This document shows positions 1 to 5,570 of a DNA stretch of 22,255 bases, one piece after another (position 1 is the first letter of the stretch; every line of letters begins with the position of its first letter). Where the stretch lies: positions 1 to 22,255 of the IMG/VR virus record IMGVR_UViG_3300042515_002333; one strand, written 5' to 3'. The position numbers and the translations under genes are program-made. The notes under the pieces are model-generated. The model did no database searches, was not told the origin of the DNA, and was given only the letters and a program-made list of their open reading frames with translations. Origin of the DNA: a virus.

Positions 1-102
1 TGGGCAAGCCCCTCTAAAAAAGCCCTTTACTTGGGTGGTGTACTGGCTATCTGGCACTATACAGCACGCTGGTGTACAGCTGTTCAGTGGGTGCTTCTGG
101 CC

Positions 103-130
103 AGCATATTCAAGCTGGCGCTGCTGTCAA
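103..130 (-). promoter_or_regulatory. Possible leftward promoter near the left edge
   Basis: On the minus strand there is a perfect -35 hexamer TTGACA (130 to 125), a 16-base spacer and TATGCT (108 to 103, four of six matches to TATAAT). It would drive transcription out of the left edge of the window. The spacer carries a 6-bp inverted repeat, GCCAGC at 100-105 with GCTGGC at 114-119. No gene downstream is visible in the window, so this rests on sequence match only. Confidence 0.35.
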
Positions 131-160
131 TAAAGTTTTCCGTGTGGGCGATTTGTGCTG

Positions 161-178
161 GGAAAAGCATGCGTTTCC
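161..178. promoter_or_regulatory. 18-bp imperfect palindrome, possible operator
   Basis: GGAAAAGCATGCGTTTCC is an inverted repeat with eight of nine base pairs matching, centred on GCATGC. It lies in the non-coding left flank (1-238), between the repeated CTACCGA boxes and the possible leftward promoter at 103-130. A dimeric regulator could bind here, but nothing in the sequence identifies one. The rest of 1-238 holds no gene I can support. Confidence 0.3.
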
Positions 179-193
179 ACTCTTTCCGCTGCT

Positions 194-237
194 CATGTCG
201 GTAGCTTTTTGGCAAAGGTATCCATGTCGGTAGCTTT
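194..237 (-). repeat. Two direct copies of a 15-bp operator-like box
   Basis: The 15-mer CATGTCGGTAGCTTT occurs at 194-208 and again at 223-237, identical and 29 bp apart. Read on the minus strand each is AAAGCTACCGACATG. The same CTACCGA core recurs at 898-915 (within a palindrome) and at 1228-1234 near the start of the HTH gene. The right copy follows directly on a TTGACA hexamer (242 to 237) that overlaps the stop codon of the 48-residue gene, which resembles the arrangement at the primase promoter. I read the boxes as binding sites for a phage regulator; the regulator is not identified. Confidence 0.5.
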
Positions 238-238
238 G

Positions 239-385
239 TCAACCACAGAATCTTCCGAGCACGGCGATCGCCGCATCAATCACGCCCGCGATCGACTGAG
301 CGAGCTCGCTCGAGGTGCCGAGCTCTTGCCCCAGACGCACCATCACCAAGCTGTCGATCACGCGGGACCAGGTCAGGCGTTGCAT
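239..385 (-). CDS. Small protein of 48 residues, function unknown
   Basis: The reading frame starts at ATG 385, preceded by GAGG six bases upstream, and overlaps the end of the primase-like gene by 13 bases, which suggests translational coupling. The product begins MQRLTWSRVIDSL and ends IDAAIAVLGRFCG. It is mostly helical and hydrophobic in its second half, with no motif I recognise. It loosely recalls the 119-residue protein at 6288-6647, which also has an MTWQTF-type start to its helical part, but the match is too short to claim homology. The good ribosome site and tight spacing are the main reasons to call it real. A longer frame through the same region starting at 610 is an antisense-like artefact of the overlapping gene. 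Confidence 0.55.
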   Translation of the reverse strand: MQRLTWSRVIDSLVMVRLGQELGTSSELAQSIAGVIDAAIAVLGRFCG

Positions 386-867
386 GGAACACCTCGCAGC
401 AGCTGGGCAGGGAAGGGGCCGATCGTGACGAGCGAGGGCGGGACAATCCACTCGTACTTGCCACCGCATGGGTGCACTGACGGCGGCAGCACTGACTGGG
501 CCGCACGGCCACCGATCCGGATCTCTAGCGAGTCGGCTTTGACCACAGCTGTCAAAGGCATCCACGGCTCCCACCGGAACAGCCGGTGCTCGCCGCGGGC
601 CGATCGCCATGTCGGCGTGTGAATGTCCGTGATGCCAAGCGCTGCGAGCTGCTCGACGCCAGCCGGCTCGTCGAACTCCACGTCGACCACGCCCGACTCA
701 GGGCCGAGGAGGAGGCCGACGTTCGAACCGGTTGCCAGCCACTGCGATATAGCCTCCGGGCTATCTGTCGACTTCGTCTGCCAGGCCGCACCGAGCGGCC
801 GCTTCTCGCGACGGGCAAGCCGCACAAAGCGGCATCCGGCGTCGGCGAGGATTTCAATTTCGTTCAT
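373..867 (-). CDS. Stand-alone primase-polymerase N-terminal domain protein
   Basis: A 164-residue protein matching the archaeo-eukaryotic-type bifunctional primase/polymerase N-terminal domain. Visible motifs in order are NVGLLLG (49-55), the acidic metal site VVDVEFDEP with D62, E64 and D66, the GEHRLFRW block with H94, and LEIRIGG followed by PPSVHPCGGKYEW (127-139). In the family the first acidic motif is usually DxD, so D-x-E here is a variation. Full-length relatives continue into a helicase of several hundred residues; here only the domain is present, and the stop is followed by a 48-residue gene and then non-coding DNA. The start at 867 is chosen because GGAG lies six bases upstream; an upstream start at 921 has no such site and would overlap the promoter. 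Likely role: primer synthesis in replication of the phage or element. Confidence 0.75.
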   Translation of the reverse strand: MNEIEILADAGCRFVRLARREKRPLGAAWQTKSTDSPEAISQWLATGSNVGLLLGPESGVVDVEFDEPAGVEQLAALGITDIHTPTWRSARGEHRLFRWEPWMPLTAVVKADSLEIRIGGRAAQSVLPPSVHPCGGKYEWIVPPSLVTIGPFPAQLLRGVPCNA

Positions 868-892
868 TGGCTTCTCCGTGTGCGTGCGAATG

Positions 893-921
893 ATCATTAC
901 CGATATCGGTAGCTTGTTCAA
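893..921 (-). promoter_or_regulatory. Promoter with palindromic operator for the primase-like gene
   Basis: On the minus strand TTGAAC (921 to 916), a 17-base spacer and AATGAT (898 to 893) make a plausible sigma70-type promoter with the start codon at 867. The 14-bp perfect palindrome TACCGATATCGGTA (898-911) fills most of the spacer and touches the -10 box, so a bound dimer would block RNA polymerase. Its half-site is the CTACCGA core repeated elsewhere in the first 1.25 kb. The promoter call is from hexamer similarity only; the palindrome is directly visible. Confidence 0.55.
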
Positions 922-966
922 GTGAAGACCAGAATTTTTCCGGCGAGTACGCTTTACCCGCGAAAA

Positions 967-1218
967 TCACGTGTCAGGCGAGAATCCGCCGGGGGGCGTG
1001 CCGCGGAGCTTGCCCTTGCCGCGGGCCTTGTCGCGGGCCTTGGCCAGCCGCTCGAGCTCGTTGGCGTCGAATGCCATTGCCCTGGGGCCGACCTTCTCGC
1101 TCCAGATCGTCTTCGCCCTGGCCATCTGGCGGATGCGGCCCATCGTGCAGCCGTAGATTTCCGCGGCTTCGCGGGTCAGGCACAGCTTTCGTTTCGTCGG
1201 TTCAATGGCCACGATCAT
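967..1218 (-). CDS. Small helix-turn-helix protein, excisionase or repressor-like
   Basis: An 83-residue basic protein. Residues 14-58 read as a winged-helix DNA-binding unit of the MerR/excisionase type: LTREAAEIYGCTMGRIRQMA forms the helix-turn-helix, followed by KVGPRAMAFDANELERLA, the wing and a further helix. The tail is rich in Lys and Arg. Its position between the primase-like gene and the divergent integrase gene fits an excisionase or a lysis/lysogeny regulator. The putative promoter immediately upstream carries a CTACCGA box in its spacer, which suggests autoregulation. There is no spaced ribosome site before ATG 1218, and the predicted transcription start falls at about the start codon, so the message may be leaderless. 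Which of the two roles it plays cannot be decided from sequence. Confidence 0.65.
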   Translation of the reverse strand: MIVAIEPTKRKLCLTREAAEIYGCTMGRIRQMARAKTIWSEKVGPRAMAFDANELERLAKARDKARGKGKLRGTPPGGFSPDT

Positions 1219-1224
1219 GCCCCC

Positions 1225-1252
1225 ATACTACCGATACGGATACCGGCGTCAA
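1225..1252 (-). promoter_or_regulatory. Promoter and operator of the HTH gene
   Basis: On the minus strand TTGACG (1252 to 1247), a 16-base spacer and TAGTAT (1230 to 1225) lie just before ATG 1218. The spacer and -10 region contain TACCGATACGGATACC (plus strand 1229-1244), a degenerate version of the perfect palindrome at 898-911. With a transcription start about seven bases past the -10 box, the RNA would begin at or next to the start codon. The rest of 1219-1462 is non-coding; it holds ATGTA repeats around 1349-1362 but no convincing integrase promoter. Confidence 0.45.
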
Positions 1253-1462
1253 TTTGGGCAAATCGACGCACAGTTGACACCCCGACCGCCGCCCCCGTAG
1301 GGTTGGGGCAGCCGGGAATTGTCGAGCGGAGGGCATGCAGGTGTACAAATGTACCCATGTATGGTATCCTGACCTTTCCGCGGCATGGAGGCCGGTCTGA
1401 TCGCACTCGCGATCAGCGGTCGTTGGCAAGGATGTGTGCCCCAGCCGTTGCTGAGGTGCGCC

Positions 1463-2419
1463 ATGACGATTCGCGAATTGCTGTTGGAACGATATGCCCC
1501 CCTTCACATGCTCTCGGATCGAACCGTCGTGCTGTACATGCAGACGCTCGACCGCTTCCGCGACTACCTGGCCACCGTGCCGGGCCGCGTGGATCCCGAG
1601 CCGACGCTTGACGACCTCGACGACCTGGTCGTGAGCAAGTTCTTGCGGTGGCGCGAGGTCACGCCCCACCGGGGGAAGATCGCCGCGCGAAACTCAGTTT
1701 TGAAAGATCGCACCCAGTGCGTCGCTATCTGGACCTATGCCAGCAAGAAAAAGCTCAAGAACAGCCGCGGCGAGCAGGTCGAGTGGCCGTCGCTGCCGCC
1801 GTACCGAGCCGTCGAGCGAGTACCGCGGGCATACACCTCAGACGATGTCGCCAAGCTGATCCGTTCCGCGATGACTCGAAGCGACAAGTACAAGGGCACG
1901 ATCGCCGGAGTGCCGAACGCGTGGTGGTGGTCGACACAGATTTACGTTTCCTGGCTCACTGCGGAGAGGCTCGGTGCGATGCTCGCCCTACGCTGGGAGC
2001 ACGTCAACCTTGAAGCTCGCGAGATCACGTTTCTCGGCGAGTCGCGGAAGGGTAAGACCAGGGATATCGTGCGGGGGTTGAACCAGCAGGCCACCGACAT
2101 GCTGCGAGCAGGCCAGCGCCGGCCGGAGGATATCGTCTGGCCGTGGGACCGACGCCCTACGTCGATCTGGACCAGCCTGCGTCACCTATGCAAACGTGCC
2201 GACGTCACCTACCGGGGATTTCACGGCTTTAGGAAAGCTTCCCTGAGCTACTACCACGCCGCCGGTGGCGACGCCACGCGTCTCGCTGATCACGACCGGC
2301 CGAGCACGACGCGAAAAAGCTATTTCGATCCGAACATCGTCAACGATGGCCCGCGGGCACCGGATCTGCTGCCACCGCTCGACCTCGGCGAGGAGCCGCC
2401 GGAGCGGCCGGCGGCGTGA
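1463..2419 (+). CDS. int: Tyrosine recombinase, phage integrase
   Basis: A 318-residue site-specific recombinase that would catalyse integration and excision of the element. The catalytic set is visible: R169 in TAERLGAMLALRW, K198 in the SRKGKTRDI beta-hairpin, H254 and R257 in FHGFRK, H277 in LADHDRPSTTRKSYFDP, and the nucleophile Y287. Residues 1-110 are the SAM-like core-binding region, with a basic stretch SKKKLKNSRG at 94-103. The start at 1463 is chosen because GAGG lies six bases upstream; the open frame extends further back to 1385 without support. The gene runs opposite to the HTH gene. Only the last motifs depart slightly from the usual LGH...Y form. Length is normal for the family. 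Confidence 0.92.
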   Translation: MTIRELLLERYAPLHMLSDRTVVLYMQTLDRFRDYLATVPGRVDPEPTLDDLDDLVVSKFLRWREVTPHRGKIAARNSVLKDRTQCVAIWTYASKKKLKNSRGEQVEWPSLPPYRAVERVPRAYTSDDVAKLIRSAMTRSDKYKGTIAGVPNAWWWSTQIYVSWLTAERLGAMLALRWEHVNLEAREITFLGESRKGKTRDIVRGLNQQATDMLRAGQRRPEDIVWPWDRRPTSIWTSLRHLCKRADVTYRGFHGFRKASLSYYHAAGGDATRLADHDRPSTTRKSYFDPNIVNDGPRAPDLLPPLDLGEEPPERPAA

Positions 2420-2440
2420 TGGCGCTCGGTGACACTGGCT

Positions 2441-2480
2441 GGCACGTTGCGGCACGTTGACCGCAGTTGACGGCGATTGA
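2441..2480 (+). repeat. Helically phased TTG boxes downstream of the integrase
   Basis: GGCACGTTG occurs at 2441-2449 and 2451-2459, and GTTGAC at 2456-2461 and 2466-2471. As a result TTG falls at 2447, 2457, 2467 and 2477, exactly 10 bp apart. The boxes lie in the 125-bp gap between the integrase stop and the next start. Phased direct repeats of this sort can be arm-type integrase or excisionase sites, or operator repeats for the downstream gene. Confidence 0.4.
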
Positions 2481-2485
2481 AGCGT

Positions 2486-2513
2486 TTGCAACTTGTCTCG
2501 CGGCCGCTATGGT
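2486..2513 (+). promoter_or_regulatory. Possible promoter for the small gene at 2545
   Basis: TTGCAA (2486-2491), a 16-base spacer and TATGGT (2508-2513) each match the consensus at four of six positions. The next gene starts at 2545 after a strong AAAGGAG ribosome site at 2531-2537. This would let the gene be expressed independently of the integrase. Confidence 0.3.
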
Positions 2514-2544
2514 TGCGTGCGTCACTCGCGAAAGGAGTACACGA

Positions 2545-2856
2545 ATGGAATGCGAAACAAAAGCTTCTGAGTTTGATTTGGCGACGCGATTTGGCCTGCT
2601 GTACAGACTGAAAGACGAGGACCGCATTGCCGTCTGCAATGCCATTGCCGAAGCCTGCGAGCAATCATTTCGCCGTGGGTTCATGCAAGGCTGGATGGGA
2701 AGCGGAGATGTTGAGGTCGACGTGATGGACTGGAGATTCAACACGCCGCTATCAGAGTCTCCATCTCCACACGGCACGTATGACAACTCGTCGCTGGCAA
2801 GGCACACGCATGAGGTGGGCCTTCCCAGCCGCTGCACTCCACCCATCGATTCGTGA
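2545..2856 (+). CDS. Small unknown protein, 103 residues
   Basis: The frame begins at ATG 2545 behind an excellent ribosome site, AAAGGAG seven bases upstream. An earlier in-frame start at 2467 lies within the phased repeats and has no such site. Residues 1-55 look helical and acidic (FDLATRFGLLYRLKDEDRIA, then AIAEACEQSFRRGFMQGWMG); the C-terminal half is polar and probably unstructured. I do not recognise a family. It is the last rightward gene, separated from the leftward late operon by a hairpin. Its place next to the integrase suggests an early or lysogenic role, but nothing in the protein itself shows this. Confidence 0.65.
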   Translation: MECETKASEFDLATRFGLLYRLKDEDRIAVCNAIAEACEQSFRRGFMQGWMGSGDVEVDVMDWRFNTPLSESPSPHGTYDNSSLARHTHEVGLPSRCTPPIDS

Positions 2857-2901
2857 CGAGATTTCCCACGCTAAGGTTCACGCCTCCTACGTGAGCCGCG
2901 G

Positions 2902-2925
2902 CCCGCCGGATCTCACCCCGGCGGG
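2902..2925. terminator. Hairpin between convergent transcription units
   Basis: CCCGCCGG (2902-2909), an 8-base loop and CCGGCGGG (2918-2925) form a perfect 8-bp GC stem. It sits between the stop of the rightward gene (2856) and the end of the leftward late operon (2940), where a bidirectional terminator is expected. There is no T tract on either side, so it would be a weak or factor-assisted terminator. Confidence 0.5.
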
Positions 2926-2939
2926 TCGCCGTGGGAACT

Positions 2940-3314
2940 TCACGACGGCTCCGCAATCTTCCGCGTGAGCACCTTGAGCGTCACGCGGAAATCCTTGTCG
3001 CGGAACCAGAGCTCGAGCAGCACCAGCCAGCACGCGTTCGCCGCCTTCGCCAGCACGAGGTCCCAATCGGGCGAGATCCCGTTCCGTGCCTCCCACTGCT
3101 CGCGTACCTGGGCGTGCAGCAGCTTGCCGACGTGCGGCAGGTCGGCGTGGTTGCGGCCGCCTGAGCGAGCGATGATGCGGAGGTGTTCGTGCGGCCAGTG
3201 CCGAATGACGAGCCGCATGATCGCGCCCATGCGTTCGCGGCCGACGTCTTCTGCCAGACGGCCGGACATGCCAGACACCTGGTCGGTGAGTCGCTGTAGG
3301 GGCTCCACGCTCAC
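2940..3314 (-). CDS. Last gene of the late operon, function unknown
   Basis: A 124-residue protein, mostly helical by composition, with WPHEHLRIIARSGGRNH near the centre and LVLLELWFRDKDFRVTL near the end. No motif identifies a family. The start is taken as GTG 3314, which overlaps the stop of the preceding gene as GTGA. A second GTG at 3308 has the better spacing from GAGG (3317-3314) and could be the true start, two residues shorter. It closes the run of small lysis-region genes and is followed by the hairpin at 2902-2925. A longer frame on the same strand (2887-3570) is a Pro/Arg-rich shadow. Confidence 0.6.
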   Translation of the reverse strand: MSVEPLQRLTDQVSGMSGRLAEDVGRERMGAIMRLVIRHWPHEHLRIIARSGGRNHADLPHVGKLLHAQVREQWEARNGISPDWDLVLAKAANACWLVLLELWFRDKDFRVTLKVLTRKIAEPS

Positions 3315-3757
3315 CTCTTAGGGCATGTCCCGGTCGGGCAGGCTTTGCACCGGCACGCCCACCGGCTGCCGTCAGGTCGCACCGTGTAGCCCTTGCCGCT
3401 GCAATCGGGGCAGACCGCCGGGGGTGCCGGCTTTGGTTGTGCCTTTTCTCTTGCGTTGCGGAGGTCCTGCTGCCACAACGCGAACCCATCCTCGCAAATG
3501 CTGTTCTCCGTGCCGTCCGGATCCATAAGCGGCTTGGAGCACTGGCTGCACGTTTTGCGGTGAGCATCAAACAGCGGCGTGTCCGCTACGGCCCCTCGGT
3601 CAATGCGTCGAGGTGCCGGGGGGGGCGGCTCAACTGCGAGGGCAGCGTATGCCACGTTAACGGCGCCGGCCGTCCGGGCACGCTCGTGCTCGACCAGCTG
3701 CGGGTCGGCCGAGGTGGCCGCGAGCGTGTAGAGAATCCAGTGCCATAGAGCATGCAT
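3311..3757 (-). CDS. Zinc-finger protein with DnaJ-like Cys motifs
   Basis: A 148-residue protein. Residues 1-20 are hydrophobic (MHALWHWILYTLAATSA) and could anchor or target it. The middle has CSQCSKPL and a further Cys, a possible zinc ribbon. The C-terminus has CPDCSGKGY, CRCKACPTGTC, close to the CxxCxGxG repeats of the DnaJ zinc-binding region, but there is no J domain. Start ATG 3757 is preceded by GAGG seven bases upstream and overlaps the upstream stop as TGATG. An 8-base C tract encoding a Pro run lies at 3618-3625 and could be a slippage site. The function is unknown; zinc binding is inferred from spacing of the cysteines. Confidence 0.65.
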   Translation of the reverse strand: MHALWHWILYTLAATSADPQLVEHERARTAGAVNVAYAALAVEPPPPAPRRIDRGAVADTPLFDAHRKTCSQCSKPLMDPDGTENSICEDGFALWQQDLRNAREKAQPKPAPPAVCPDCSGKGYTVRPDGSRWACRCKACPTGTCPKR

Positions 3758-4038
3758 CACCACACCTCGTTCCTGAGTTGCTGGTGGCCGTCGGGGCCGA
3801 GCACCGCATGGGCAAGATGTACCTCATCGGCGTCCTGCGGGGCCGGCTCGGCGAACAGGAGGGCCGTCAACCCGAACCGGGCAGCCACGCCGGCCACCTT
3901 CGCGAGGAACCGTAGGACGGGCCTGTCGGGCCGCGGGGGCGTCGGGCGGATCGGCGACTCAGGAGCGGTCGCCAGCCACCAGGTGAGAGCCACGACGATC
4001 AAGCCGGCCACCGCGAGTTTCTTCTGCGTGTCAGACAT
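3757..4038 (-). CDS. Small membrane protein, 93 residues
   Basis: Residues 7-23 form a clear membrane segment (LAVAGLIVVALTWWLATA), followed by a Pro/Arg-rich linker and a second weaker hydrophobic stretch at about 44-62. The C-terminal third is polar. Start ATG 4038 has GGAG eight bases upstream and overlaps the preceding gene by eight bases. Position in a block of small membrane proteins around a putative lysin suggests a role in lysis, for example as a holin or accessory, but no family is recognised. Confidence 0.6.
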   Translation of the reverse strand: MSDTQKKLAVAGLIVVALTWWLATAPESPIRPTPPRPDRPVLRFLAKVAGVAARFGLTALLFAEPAPQDADEVHLAHAVLGPDGHQQLRNEVW

Positions 4039-4261
4039 TCGATTCGCTCCACATGCGATGCAGCCACAGAACCACGACGGCCCCGATGATCGATCCCACG
4101 AACCCGGCCGGGCCGGTGCCGAACGGCAGACCCCCGGCCACGCTCCCGATGCAGCCGATCGCGATCGTCGGCAGCCACCCGGCGGGGATCTTCGACGGCA
4201 GCAGCGACCGGGCGATGCCGCCGACGATCGCCCCGAACACGGCCCACAGAATCAGACTCAT
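4031..4261 (-). CDS. GlsB/YeaQ/YmgE-like small membrane protein
   Basis: A 76-residue, almost entirely hydrophobic protein starting MSLILWAVFGAIVGGIA. It has three predicted membrane segments with Gly-rich faces (GAIVGGIA, IGCIGSVAGG, GFVGSIIGAVVVLWL), the pattern of the transglycosylase-associated/GlsB family, which normally has about 80-90 residues. That family is usually chromosomal and stress-linked in bacteria. Here it sits directly after the papain-like protease gene, joined by an ATGA overlap, so a holin-like role in phage lysis is an attractive alternative. The start at 4261 is preferred over 4276 because of that overlap. Confidence 0.7.
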   Translation of the reverse strand: MSLILWAVFGAIVGGIARSLLPSKIPAGWLPTIAIGCIGSVAGGLPFGTGPAGFVGSIIGAVVVLWLHRMWSESNV

Positions 4262-5325
4262 AGTGACAGCCCCCATTCCGCGTTTTGTAGGTCACGCCAC
4301 TCATAGCTCGTGCCGATGGCCCACGAGTCGCCCTGCTGCAGGGCGGCTTCGATGTCTCGCCGCCGAGCCCAGAAGCTGCCATCCGGCTGGTCGTCTGGCC
4401 AGCGCGGACCTGACACCCATTTCACGTACCACGAATTTTGAATGAGCCCCATGTCGTCGGGGGAGCCGTTGTGCTTGTGCCTCACGCCCCATATCAGCAT
4501 CGCGTGGGACCAAGGCGAGCCCCTAGAAAGAGCGCCGTCTGCGTCACGCACCCGTGGCGTCGGGCCGTAGCCAACCTGCGAACACACGGCCACCGGCGTG
4601 CCCCGCTCGATCGCCGCACAGAGTTCCTGCCACGTTTGCACCTGCACGCACTTCGCCCGTCTCTTCGCAGCCTCGCGGCCGAGCTCGAGCGGCACGCCGT
4701 CGCGGCCCCACGTCTTCGAGAGCGGGATCGAGTAGGTGCTCAGATCGAACGCGCCGTACTGCGTGCGATAGAGCACGCCACCGATCGTCTTATCCTTGCA
4801 GTTGCCGGTGAGCCAGCGGGCCGCGGCGCCTCCATAGCTTCCGTCCCCTCCGTAATTTCGCTCCATCGGTGGTAGTCTGGCTGCCGTGCGGCTCCCGCCA
4901 TAAATTGGCTCGGTCGCACATTCCAGCGGGGGCTGCTTCGTCTTGCCTGCAACGTGGTCGACCGCTTCTGCCGTGTATTCTCCCAGCCCGAAAGCAAAGC
5001 TGACGCAGCTTCCGTGGTCGCCCTGGTTCCAGCACTGCCACGGCTTTCCGTAGCGTCGCTGGTGCGAGACGTTGACGGCTCGGTACAGAAACGTGTCACG
5101 CCCCGTGGCGTTCTTCATCGCGTCGGCACCGGCCTCGGCGAATGTCGGCTCGTTGAGCTCGCGGAGAAACTGGCGAACACCTTCCGGGTTTGGCGTGTAG
5201 CCGTAGGCCGCGTCGACGCGCCGGAGCAGCCGGTGCGTGTAGTGGTCGACGACCGCACCGAGGATGGCGGCCGCGATCACGAACGCGATCGCTGAGAACG
5301 TCCAGGCTCGTTGTCGGTGGCTCAA
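4258..5325 (-). CDS. Membrane-anchored papain-like cysteine protease, putative lysin
   Basis: A 355-residue protein. Residues 8-26 are a single hydrophobic segment (WTFSAIAFVIAAAILGAVV), a signal anchor that would place the rest outside the cytoplasmic membrane. The catalytic set of the C1 (papain) family is visible: Q101 and C107 in WNQGDHGSCVSFAFG, H274 in SPWSHAMLIWGV, and N297 in LIQNSWYVKW. Further cysteines at 98, 136, 176, 226, 236 and 248 may form disulfides. The start is TTG 5325: it overlaps the preceding stop as TTGA, has GGAGG about seven bases upstream, and puts the anchor at the very N-terminus. An upstream in-frame start at 5406 would add a Pro/Arg-rich stretch that is a shadow of the previous gene. 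Position among small membrane genes suggests host-envelope lysis; the substrate is unknown. Confidence 0.78.
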   Translation of the reverse strand: MSHRQRAWTFSAIAFVIAAAILGAVVDHYTHRLLRRVDAAYGYTPNPEGVRQFLRELNEPTFAEAGADAMKNATGRDTFLYRAVNVSHQRRYGKPWQCWNQGDHGSCVSFAFGLGEYTAEAVDHVAGKTKQPPLECATEPIYGGSRTAARLPPMERNYGGDGSYGGAAARWLTGNCKDKTIGGVLYRTQYGAFDLSTYSIPLSKTWGRDGVPLELGREAAKRRAKCVQVQTWQELCAAIERGTPVAVCSQVGYGPTPRVRDADGALSRGSPWSHAMLIWGVRHKHNGSPDDMGLIQNSWYVKWVSGPRWPDDQPDGSFWARRRDIEAALQQGDSWAIGTSYEWRDLQNAEWGLSL

Positions 5326-5570
5326 TCCTCGACCTCCTCGCCGATCCGCCGCAGCCGCGGGAGCACGCGTGGCAGGACCGGCCCGGGGCCGTCGTCTCGC
5401 CGGCACTCACATGGCTTGATCTGCTCGCGGATCTTCGCGAGCTCGGCGTGGATCATGACCAGCCACAGCGGGCAGGCGACGGCCGACAACGACACAAGCA
5501 CCACCGCGGCGAGGTTCGCCACGTAGAACGAATTGTCGATCAGTTCCCACAGGAAGTCGGATAGTTTCAT
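5322..5570 (-). CDS. Single-pass small membrane protein, 82 residues
   Basis: Residues 15-40 form one strong membrane segment (FYVANLAAVVLVSLSAVACP then LWLVMIH), followed by a short charged helix AELAKIREQIK, a CEC motif and an Arg/Pro-rich tail. The start ATG 5570 overlaps the upstream stop as ATGA with GAGG ten bases ahead. It is translationally coupled to the protease gene downstream. A holin or regulator of the protease is possible; no family is recognised. Confidence 0.6.
   Translation of the reverse strand: MKLSDFLWELIDNSFYVANLAAVVLVSLSAVACPLWLVMIHAELAKIREQIKPCECRRDDGPGPVLPRVLPRLRRIGEEVED

Noticed and set aside
37-77. GGTGTAC repeated at 37-43 and 71-77, and again at 1340-1346
   Set aside because: Seven-base words recur a few times by chance in 22 kb, and the flanks of the three copies do not match.
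110-196. Leftward 28-codon frame starting MSSGKSGNAC
   Set aside because: No ribosome site before the ATG, which lies inside a repeated operator-like box; better explained as non-coding DNA.
1-238. Search for tRNA, attachment core or CRISPR repeats in the left flank
   Set aside because: No cloverleaf, no spacer-repeat array, and no repeat shared with a second site that would mark an attachment core could be found by eye.
155-622. Rightward open frame of 155 residues opposite the primase-like gene
   Set aside because: Its composition is low in hydrophobic pattern, it has no ribosome site, and it runs antisense to a gene with recognisable motifs and through the repeated operator boxes.
922-1611. 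Rightward open frame of 229 residues across the HTH gene and integrase start
   Set aside because: Arg/Ala-rich product without motifs, antisense to the HTH gene and out of frame with the integrase; typical shadow in GC-rich DNA.
2887-3570. Leftward frame of 227 residues
   Set aside because: Arg/Pro/Ala-rich with no domain, overlaps two better supported genes and runs through the hairpin at 2902-2925.
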